Below, piece after piece: positions 5,551 to 11,597 of a DNA stretch of 15,019 nt. The notes beneath the pieces were generated by a model. The model was not told the DNA's origin. It was given only the letters and a program-made list of their open reading frames with translations, and did no database searches. Each line of letters starts with the position of its first letter. The stretch's first letter is position 1. Both the position numbers and the translations under genes were made by a program. The DNA comes from Lachnoclostridium sp. UBA6558 (lineage in GTDB: Bacteria > Bacillota > Clostridia > Lachnospirales > Lachnospiraceae): NCBI GenBank assembly GCA_002434335.1, contig DJJW01000097.1:82232-97250 (forward strand). Reading direction: 5' to 3'.

Positions 5551-7929
5551 ATGATTCAGGTTGTAAAAAGAGATGGAGAAATAGCTGATTTTAATCTGGC
5601 TAAAATATCCGGAGCAATTGAAAAGGCCTTTACGGCAACGGAAAAATTCTATACGGGTGATATCATAAATTTGCTGACACTCAGAGTAACAGCAGATTTC
5701 CAGCAGAAGATAAAGGAAGATAAGATTACAGTGGAAGATGTACAGGACAGTGTGGAACATGTCCTTGAACAGACAGGCTATACCGATGTAGCCAAAGCCT
5801 ATATCCTTTATCGTAAGAACAGGGAAAAAATCCGTAATATGAAATCCACCATCCTGGATTATAAAGAAATCGTAAACAGTTATGTGAAAGAAGAGGACTG
5901 GCGTGTAAAAGAGAACTCCACAGTTACCTATTCCGTAGGAGGACTTATTCTGCATAATTCCGGTTCGGTTACAGCAAATTACTGGCTGTCTGAAATCTAT
6001 GATGAAGAAGTTGCAGCAGCTCACAGAAATGCAGATATCCATTTACATGATCTGTCCATGCTCACCGGTTACTGTGCCGGCTGGTCTTTAAAACAGTTAA
6101 TTAAGGAAGGCCTTGGAGGAATACCCGGAAAGATTACCTCCTCCCCTGCAAGCCATCTGTCCACCCTCTGTAATCAGATGGTCAATTTCCTTGGTATCAT
6201 GCAGAATGAATGGGCCGGAGCACAGGCTTTCTCCTCCTTTGATACCTATCTGGCTCCTTTTGTTAAAATAGATGACCTTTCCTATAAAGAAGTTAAACAA
6301 TGTATACAATCCTTTATTTACGGAGTAAATACCCCCAGCCGTTGGGGAACCCAGGCACCCTTTTCCAATATTACGCTGGATTGGACAGTGCCGGCTGACC
6401 TTGCAGAGCTGCCCTGTATCGTAGGCGGTAAGGAAACAGATTTTTGCTATAAAGACTGTAAGAAAGAAATGGATATGGTGAATAAAGCTTTCATTGAAAT
6501 AATGATCGAAGGCGATGCCAACGGCAGAGGCTTCCAGTATCCTATTCCCACCTATTCCATAACAAGAGATTTTGACTGGTCTGATACAGAGAACAATCGC
6601 CTTCTTTTTGAAATGACTGCAAAATATGGAACACCATATTTCTCAAATTATATCAACAGTGATATGGAACCCAGTGATGTTCGCTCCATGTGCTGCAGAC
6701 TTCGCCTGGATTTAAGAGAACTCAGAAAGAAAACCGGAGGTTTCTTCGGTTCCGGTGAAAGTACCGGCTCCATTGGTGTAGTAACCATTAATATGCCCCG
6801 TATAGCATATCTGGCTGATTCTGAGAAGGATTTCTTCCTGCGACTGGACAGAATGATGGATATCTCCGCCCGTTCTCTCCATGTGAAACGTGGCGTTATA
6901 ACAAAACTTTTAAATGAGGGACTTTACCCTTATACCAAACGCTATCTTGGCACCTTTGACAACCATTTCTCAACCATCGGTCTGCTTGGAATGAATGAAG
7001 TCGGACTCAATGCAACCTGGCTGGGGAAGGATATGACGAATGAGGAGACACAAGCCTTCAGTGTTAAGGTATTAAATCATATGAGAGAGCGTTTATCCGA
7101 TTACCAGGAGAAGTACGGCAGCCTCTTTAACCTGGAGGCCACCCCGGCTGAATCCACCAGTTACCGTCTTGCAAAACACGATAAGAAGCATTATCCGGAG
7201 ATTAAAACAGCGGGAAATGAAGGAGACACACCTTATTACACCAACAGCTCCCATTTACCGGTAGGATTTTCAGAAGACGTTTTTGAGGTACTGGATATAC
7301 AGGATGAACTTCAGACACTTTATACCTCCGGGACTGTATTCCATGCCTTTTTAGGGGAGAAGCTTCCCGACTGGCAGGCTGCTGCCAAGCTGGTTAAGAC
7401 CATTGCGGAGAATTACAAACTGCCTTATTATACCCTTTCACCTACCTATTCCATCTGCCGTGACCACGGTTATTTAAGCGGTGAGCAGTTTACCTGTCCT
7501 CATTGCGGACAGTCAGCGGAGGTTTATTCCCGTATCACCGGATATTACAGACCTGTCCAGAACTGGAATGAAGGAAAGTCACAGGAATACAAGAACCGCA
7601 GGGTCTATGAAGTAAATAAATCCAGAAAAATGACAGGCTTTCGAACTGTAATAAGCAGCAGTGAGGTACTTAAAGAAGAAGTTGCTGTTTCAAAAGAAAA
7701 GAAAGCAATGCTCTTTACCACAAAGACCTGCCCCAATTGTAAGATTGCCAAGGAATATTTAAAGGATTTCTCCTATATGACAGTGGATGCGGAAGAGAAT
7801 GCAGAGCTTGCGAGAAAATACGGAATCATGCAGGCACCCACACTTGTTGTATTGGAAGAGGATAAAGTAAATAAGTACGTTAATGCTTCTAATATCAAAC
7901 GATATACAGAAGAAGTATTCATTAAGTAA
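5551..7929 (+). CDS. nrdD: Class III anaerobic ribonucleoside-triphosphate reductase with fused C-terminal thioredoxin-like domain
   Basis: The protein has 792 residues. The ATG at 5551 follows AAGGGGG (5539-5545); an in-frame GTG at 5497 would add 18 non-conserved residues. It reduces ribonucleotides to deoxyribonucleotides by glycyl-radical chemistry. An ATP-cone (about 1-90, MIQVVKRDGEIADFN) gives allosteric control. The catalytic barrel carries Cys175 (LTGYC), a substrate-site cysteine, and the finger-loop Cys381/Cys382 (SMCCRL), which includes the thiyl-radical position. A zinc site is formed by C636, H639, C649 and C652, and the radical glycine is G664 in RITGYY. Unusually, the chain continues after the radical loop into about 100 residues that look like a thioredoxin/glutaredoxin fold: TTKTCPNC (active site C727-P-N-C730), KYGIMQAP (cis-Pro763). 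This tail may regenerate active-site thiols. No nrdG activase follows. NrdR-like boxes and a long leader lie upstream. Confidence 0.96.
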   Translation: MIQVVKRDGEIADFNLAKISGAIEKAFTATEKFYTGDIINLLTLRVTADFQQKIKEDKITVEDVQDSVEHVLEQTGYTDVAKAYILYRKNREKIRNMKSTILDYKEIVNSYVKEEDWRVKENSTVTYSVGGLILHNSGSVTANYWLSEIYDEEVAAAHRNADIHLHDLSMLTGYCAGWSLKQLIKEGLGGIPGKITSSPASHLSTLCNQMVNFLGIMQNEWAGAQAFSSFDTYLAPFVKIDDLSYKEVKQCIQSFIYGVNTPSRWGTQAPFSNITLDWTVPADLAELPCIVGGKETDFCYKDCKKEMDMVNKAFIEIMIEGDANGRGFQYPIPTYSITRDFDWSDTENNRLLFEMTAKYGTPYFSNYINSDMEPSDVRSMCCRLRLDLRELRKKTGGFFGSGESTGSIGVVTINMPRIAYLADSEKDFFLRLDRMMDISARSLHVKRGVITKLLNEGLYPYTKRYLGTFDNHFSTIGLLGMNEVGLNATWLGKDMTNEETQAFSVKVLNHMRERLSDYQEKYGSLFNLEATPAESTSYRLAKHDKKHYPEIKTAGNEGDTPYYTNSSHLPVGFSEDVFEVLDIQDELQTLYTSGTVFHAFLGEKLPDWQAAAKLVKTIAENYKLPYYTLSPTYSICRDHGYLSGEQFTCPHCGQSAEVYSRITGYYRPVQNWNEGKSQEYKNRRVYEVNKSRKMTGFRTVISSSEVLKEEVAVSKEKKAMLFTTKTCPNCKIAKEYLKDFSYMTVDAEENAELARKYGIMQAPTLVVLEEDKVNKYVNASNIKRYTEEVFIK

Positions 7930-7940
7930 AATATGCTATA

Positions 7941-7994
7941 AGCCCGGTATTGATAAGGAAGCAAGGGTTAATAATTATCAATACTGGGCTTTTT
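7941..7994 (+). terminator. Strong rho-independent terminator after nrdD
   Basis: A 16-bp stem, AGCCCGGTATTGATAA (7941-7956) with TTATCAATACTGGGCT (7975-7990), has one G-U pair and is followed by a run of T. It lies 11 nt after the nrdD stop and 44 nt before thyA. Confidence 0.9.
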
Positions 7995-8038
7995 AAAATA
8001 ATTGAAAGTAACACTAAAAAGAGAAGGAGGGAAGCCGA

Positions 8039-8872
8039 TTGAGTTTAGCAGATAAATATTTTATAGCAACCTGTAAGGATATATTAGAAAATGGTGTATG
8101 GGATAAAGGGATGAATGTTCGTCCCCGTTGGGAAGACGGTACACCTGCGTATACGATTAAAAAGTTCGGTGTTGTTCATAGATATAATTTACAGGAAGAA
8201 TTCCCTTTGACAACGATACGGAAAACAGCCTGGAAGTCTGCAATAGACGAGATTTTATGGATGTGGCAGAAAAAATCCAATAATGTCAATGAGTTAAGCA
8301 GCCATATCTGGGATGCATGGGCCAATGAAGAAGGAAGCATAGGAAAAGCCTATGGTTATCAGTTAGGTGTAAAACATAAATATAAAGAGGGCTTATTTGA
8401 TCAGGTGGATAGAGTGTTATTTGATCTAAAGCATAACCCGTCCTCAAGAAGAATCATTACCAATTTATACAATCACAGTGATCTGAACGAGATGGCTTTG
8501 GCACCATGTGCATATTCTATGACGTTTAATGTCACAGGGAATAAATTAAACGGAATGCTGAATCAAAGGAGCCAGGATATGCTTACAGCTGGATGTGGCT
8601 TCAATGAGTTTCAATATTCAGCTTTACTTGCAATGATGGCTCAGGTAAGTGGTTTTGAAGTCGGTGAATTCATCCATGTTATTGCAGATACACATATCTA
8701 TGACAGGCATATACCAATAGTAGAGGAACTGATAAAAAGGGAACCAAAAGCTGCACCTATTGTAGAAATTGACGGTGACATTAAAGATTTCTATAAATTT
8801 ACTGTTGACAGCTTTCAGGTAAAAGAGTATCAGACACATGATTTTAAAGAGAAAATTGAAGTGGCGGTTTAG
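8039..8872 (+). CDS. thyA: Thymidylate synthase (ThyA type)
   Basis: The protein has 277 residues. The start is a TTG at 8039: AGGAGG (8025-8030) lies eight bases upstream, and the next ATG would delete about 24 residues. It makes dTMP from dUMP with methylene-tetrahydrofolate as carbon donor and reductant. The nucleophile is Cys157 in LAPCAYS. NQRSQD (175-180) supplies the Arg and Ser that hold the dUMP phosphate and the conserved Asp. Asn189 in GFN and His219/Tyr221 in DTHIY complete the nucleotide site. The pyrimidine-binding core is intact, so it is probably active. Pairing with nrdD groups two dNTP-supply steps. No dihydrofolate reductase gene follows in the window. It is bracketed by terminators and has no obvious promoter of its own, so it may depend on read-through from nrdD. 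Confidence 0.96.
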   Translation: MSLADKYFIATCKDILENGVWDKGMNVRPRWEDGTPAYTIKKFGVVHRYNLQEEFPLTTIRKTAWKSAIDEILWMWQKKSNNVNELSSHIWDAWANEEGSIGKAYGYQLGVKHKYKEGLFDQVDRVLFDLKHNPSSRRIITNLYNHSDLNEMALAPCAYSMTFNVTGNKLNGMLNQRSQDMLTAGCGFNEFQYSALLAMMAQVSGFEVGEFIHVIADTHIYDRHIPIVEELIKREPKAAPIVEIDGDIKDFYKFTVDSFQVKEYQTHDFKEKIEVAV

Positions 8873-8886
8873 CCGCTTCTTTTTTT
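8858..8886 (+). terminator. Rho-independent terminator overlapping the thyA stop
   Basis: GAAGTGGC (8858-8865) pairs with GCCGCTTC (8872-8879) around a GGTTTA loop, with one G-U pair, followed by a run of T (8880-8886). The thyA TAG (8870-8872) lies in the loop and the base of the 3' arm, so the gene's last codons form part of the terminator. Confidence 0.88.
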
Positions 8887-8914
8887 GCGCAAAATCACAC
8901 CAAGAATAAGTAAA

Positions 8915-8944
8915 TTGATAAATAAATTATATAAAAAGTATAAT
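8915..8944 (+). promoter_or_regulatory. Possible upstream promoter of the accessory locus
   Basis: TTGATA (8915-8920), an 18-bp spacer and TATAAT (8939-8944). The elements are good, but the sequence around them is strongly AT-rich, so chance is possible. It would be a second start site upstream of the stronger promoter at 9009. Confidence 0.4.
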
Positions 8945-9008
8945 GGTTATCAAAATAAAATAAACGAATTGATGAAATTAAATCGAATATCAAAAATATG
9001 GAAGATTT

Positions 9009-9037
9009 TTGACAGAAATATCCTGATACGCTATAAT
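9009..9037 (+). promoter_or_regulatory. Perfect consensus sigma-A promoter of the accessory locus
   Basis: TTGACA (9009-9014), exactly 17 bp, then TATAAT (9032-9037): 12/12 to consensus. It would start transcription near 9044 and give a leader of about 135 nt before the first gene. No clear operator palindrome overlaps it, which suggests constitutive, strong expression. The rest of 8887-9177 is AT-rich with nothing else recognisable. Confidence 0.85.
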
Positions 9038-9177
9038 TATGTCATATTAGTATTAGAGAAGTAGCAGATAAAAGTTTGTTTTAATTTGTTTGCTTTCAAT
9101 ATTTTTATAGTAAATATAATTTGATATTTTATTTTAATAATCATGCGGTAAAACAATAATTTTAAGGGAGGAATTAT

Positions 9178-9636
9178 ATGGCAGGTATATATTGGTATGA
9201 ATGTAGAATCGAAGAGGCACAACTTAAGATAGCTTCTTTGAAAGATGAATTGGATAATTTAAGATCGATGAAGAGAGAAGTATCAGATGGCGCAGATATA
9301 ACACAGGGTCAAATTGAGAAGAAACGCAAAACAGCACAGGATTTATTGATGATGGAATCAAGATTACCACTCGTTCGTAGCTTAAATGATAAAGTTCAAA
9401 AAAATGTTGATGATACTTTCCGGTATAATATGTTATCTAAATTTGATGATGTAGATGCAGAGGTTAACTCTGCGATACATAAGGTACAAGAAGAGATAGA
9501 GGAACAAAATGAGATTATCAGGCAATGCAGATTAGAAATAATTCGTATCCAGGAAGAAGAAAGAAGAGAAGCTGAAAGAAGAGAAGCAGCAAGAAGAGAA
9601 TCAGAAAGAAGAGAAGCAGAAAGAAACAAAATATAG
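9178..9636 (+). CDS. Small charged coiled-coil protein, candidate secretion partner
   Basis: The protein has 152 residues. The ATG at 9178 follows AAGGGAGG (9164-9171). It has no signal peptide, lipobox or membrane segment. Residues about 8-60 and 85-150 read as two long amphipathic helices with heptad-like Leu/Ile spacing. The tail is almost entirely Glu/Arg/Ala, ending in four copies of a five-residue unit of the form ERREA. I recognise no specific family. Size, helical-hairpin character and position as first gene before the lipoprotein/lipase genes resemble the small WXG100-like partner proteins (DUF5082/Lap type) that accompany LXG-type effectors of type VII secretion systems; this is inference from architecture. 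There is no terminator between it and lipoprotein A 124 nt downstream, so they probably share a transcript. Confidence 0.75.
   Translation: MAGIYWYECRIEEAQLKIASLKDELDNLRSMKREVSDGADITQGQIEKKRKTAQDLLMMESRLPLVRSLNDKVQKNVDDTFRYNMLSKFDDVDAEVNSAIHKVQEEIEEQNEIIRQCRLEIIRIQEEERREAERREAARRESERREAERNKI
9559..9618 (+). repeat. Four in-frame 15-bp repeats encoding E/A-RRE-A/S
   Basis: Four successive 15-bp units of the type GAAAGAAGAGAAGCA lie in the 3' end of the small coiled-coil gene and encode ERREA, ERREA, ARRES, ERREA. The units are nearly identical in DNA as well as protein, so the number could change by slippage. Confidence 0.85.
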
Positions 9637-9760
9637 CAGGTTTTATAGTTATTTCTAAGTGGAATTAAGAAATTTCAGAAATTAGTAAAAAATAAACTGA
9701 ATACATATAAGAGGTGTATACATCAATAAGAAAATAATTGTAATTTAAAGGAGAGAATCT

Positions 9761-10537
9761 GTGACGAAATATATGAAAGTGGGGATTTTAATTATGGCGA
9801 TTACAATGTCAATGGCGGGATTAACAGGATGTAAAATGGCAAAAGATAAAATTGAAAATAAAATCGAGGATAATCTAAAGGCTGAAATAGGTGAAGAGTT
9901 TAATGTATTCAGACTGCAAGGATCGAACTTTGATACGGAATATGAAGCAGAGGTATCTTTAGTTAGTAATCCTGATATTAGTTTTACGGTGTATACTGAT
10001 AAATATGGCAAACCAGATGGTTCTTATAAAAGCAGTTATTATACAGCAAAGGTTTGGAATGACTTTGCGCAAGAGATAATAAAGGCGTTTGATGAAAATG
10101 AGATAGAGGTATCCTGCAAAGTAGAAGCTGGGCCGCCTGTTTCAGAAGAAAAGCCGATTATACCAGAAGTCACTTCTCTTAATACAACAGTAAAAGAATA
10201 TATAGAAATGATTCCAGATTGCACGTTTAGAATATATGTAATTTTAAATGAAAGTGATGCAATGAATAAAGAGACTTTAAATGAGATCGTAAAGGTGTTA
10301 GAAAAAGAAAATGAAATATACCCAGGGATTCGCATAAATGGTATGTTCTATTTTTATGACGAAGAGTGGTATATAAAAACGAAAGATCTTTTTAAAAATA
10401 CTGTACATCCTTCCAGCACAATATTAGAGCAAAATAATTTGAAATATTCTTTAAGAAATGGAATTAAAGATAATAAGATAATCTTTTCTGTAGAAGAGAT
10501 GTTGAAAGCATTAGCAGAAAGTAACGTAGCTCAATAG
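9761..10537 (+). CDS. Lipoprotein A of the array, candidate immunity protein
   Basis: The protein has 258 residues. The GTG start at 9761 is favoured because AAGGAGAG lies at proper distance and the same GTG context is kept in paralogues B and C; an ATG at 9773 would be too far from it. The signal peptide ends in the lipobox LTGC, so Cys24 is the lipidated residue and the mature protein would sit on the outer face of the membrane. The mature part looks like two alpha/beta halves (about 30-125 and 143-258), joined by a linker (GPPVSEEKPIIPEV) that is longer here than in B and C. Residues up to about 110 are close to paralogue B. I recognise no catalytic motif or named family. Unlike B and C, no lipase gene follows; the next sequence is debris of another unit. 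Immunity to the locus's lipases is inferred from arrangement. Confidence 0.85.
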   Translation: MTKYMKVGILIMAITMSMAGLTGCKMAKDKIENKIEDNLKAEIGEEFNVFRLQGSNFDTEYEAEVSLVSNPDISFTVYTDKYGKPDGSYKSSYYTAKVWNDFAQEIIKAFDENEIEVSCKVEAGPPVSEEKPIIPEVTSLNTTVKEYIEMIPDCTFRIYVILNESDAMNKETLNEIVKVLEKENEIYPGIRINGMFYFYDEEWYIKTKDLFKNTVHPSSTILEQNNLKYSLRNGIKDNKIIFSVEEMLKALAESNVAQ

Positions 10538-10539
10538 TA

Positions 10540-10749
10540 GCGTGTTATTATACTAAGTTTTATTTTTATGATGAAGAAGGGTATTTAAAAACCAAAGATT
10601 ATTTTAAAAGTACTATATATCCTTTCAGTACGGTATTGAAAGAGAATATTTTGAAATATTCATTAAATAATGGAATGAAGGATGGTATGGTAAATTATTC
10701 AGTCCAAGAGATGTTTGAAACATTGGGAGAAAGTAATGTAACTCAATAG
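10540..10749 (+). pseudogene. 3' remnant of a fourth lipoprotein gene
   Basis: This frame has no start codon but encodes about 69 residues matching the C-terminal quarter of lipoproteins A-C: TKFYFYDEEGYLKTKDYFKS, then LKYSLNNGMKD and SVQEMFETLGESNVTQ, ending in TAG at 10747. It begins within three bases of the stop of lipoprotein A, in another frame. The 5' three quarters of the gene are gone, which points to a deletion between repeated units. It is unlikely to be translated, as it has no in-frame initiator with a ribosome binding site. Confidence 0.85.
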
Positions 10750-10754
10750 CGTAT

Positions 10755-10816
10755 AGGAGGTACAGATGGGATATACACCGGTAAGAAATTGTAATTCGAA
10801 AGGAGAGAAACTGTGA
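10755..10816 (+). pseudogene. Relic of a lipase gene start (orphan 16-codon ORF) overlapping lipoprotein B
   Basis: AGGAGG (10755-10760), five bases, then ATGGGATATACA (10766-10777), the exact first four codons (MGYT) of the lipase genes at 11598 and 14179. After that the frame runs into the shared lipoprotein leader and stops at TGA 10814-10816, overlapping the GTG start of lipoprotein B at 10813. It looks like a lipase gene reduced to its initiation region. Because the ribosome binding site is excellent and stop and start overlap, it may now act as a translational-coupling leader for B. Confidence 0.65.
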
Positions 10817-10963
10817 TAAATATAAAAAAATATATGAAAGTGGGGATTTTAATTATGGCGATTACAATGTCAATGGCAGGATTAACTGGATGTAAAATAG
10901 CAAAAGACAAAATTGAAAATAAAATTGAGGATAACCTAAAAGCTGAAATAGGTGAAGAGTTTA
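10790..10963 (+). repeat. Direct repeat copy 1: leader and 5' end of lipoprotein B
   Basis: This 174-bp segment matches 13376-13549 with only two mismatches. It covers the ribosome binding site, signal peptide, lipobox and first mature residues of lipoprotein B. Similarity to the other copy drops sharply after it. Confidence 0.95.
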
Positions 10964-11580
10964 AAGTTTTTTGGCTGCAAGGCTCGAACTTTGATACGGA
11001 ATATGAAGCCGAGGTTTCCTTGGCTAGTAATCCTGACATTAGTTTTACTGTGTATACTGATAAGTATGGCAATCCAGATGGTTCTTATAAAAGTAGTTAT
11101 TATACAGCAAAGGTTTGGAATGACTTTGCACAAGAGATAATTAAGGCATTTGATGCTAATGGAATAGAGGCAATTTGTAAAGCAGCAGCAGGGAATACTA
11201 CAACAGAAGTTACTTCCCTGGATATGACAGTAAAAGAGTACATAGAGGCGAATCCAAACTTCCATTTTAGCATAGATGTAATTTTGAATGAAAGTAATGT
11301 CATGAAGAAAGAAACGTTAAATAAGATAGTAAAAGTATTAGAACATGAGAATGAGGTATATCCAGGTATAAGTATTTATGGTATTTTTTACTTTTTTGAT
11401 GAAGAGGGATATTCCAAGAGTAAAGCTTATTATGAAAAGACAGTTGTGCTTTCCGATACGATATTAAAAGATTATGGTTTAAAGTATTCATGCCTGAATG
11501 GAATAAAAGATAATAAGGTAAATGAATCCGTAGATGAGATGTTGAAATCTTTAGAAGAAGATAATAACGTTGTTCAATAG
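10813..11580 (+). CDS. Lipoprotein B of the array, candidate immunity protein for the downstream lipase
   Basis: The protein has 255 residues. The GTG at 10813 follows AAGGAGAG and is shared with copy C. The lipobox LTGC predicts lipidation at Cys27. The first half is close to lipoprotein A. The linker (around 123-135, GNTTTEV) is short, and the second half (from about 138) diverges clearly from A and C while keeping marks such as FNKIV-like helices, YPGI and the LKYS-NGIKDNK motif. The stop TAG (11578-11580) is only 17 nt before the lipase ATG at 11598, so the two are translated from one message and very likely made together. As an extracytoplasmic, membrane-anchored partner encoded directly before a lipase, it fits an immunity protein that shields the cell's own membrane. 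A chaperone or activator role is the alternative. Confidence 0.88.
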   Translation: MINIKKYMKVGILIMAITMSMAGLTGCKIAKDKIENKIEDNLKAEIGEEFKVFWLQGSNFDTEYEAEVSLASNPDISFTVYTDKYGNPDGSYKSSYYTAKVWNDFAQEIIKAFDANGIEAICKAAAGNTTTEVTSLDMTVKEYIEANPNFHFSIDVILNESNVMKKETLNKIVKVLEHENEVYPGISIYGIFYFFDEEGYSKSKAYYEKTVVLSDTILKDYGLKYSCLNGIKDNKVNESVDEMLKSLEEDNNVVQ

Positions 11581-11597
11581 TGAATGAGGTGATACCA

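Noticed and set aside
5365..6042. Open frame of 225 codons on the minus strand, opposite the nrdD leader and 5' end
   Set aside because: It overlaps well-supported nrdD coding sequence, has a composition rich in Phe, Ile, Cys and Tyr typical of antisense shadows, and shows no domain or ribosome binding site.
9559..9618. CRISPR-like or intergenic tandem repeat
   Set aside because: The 15-bp units have no spacers, are in frame, and encode an orderly five-residue repeat inside a gene.
10569..10592. Short ORF starting ATGATGAAG after lipoprotein A
   Set aside because: It lies in a different frame from the recognisable lipoprotein remnant, stops after a few codons and has no ribosome binding site.
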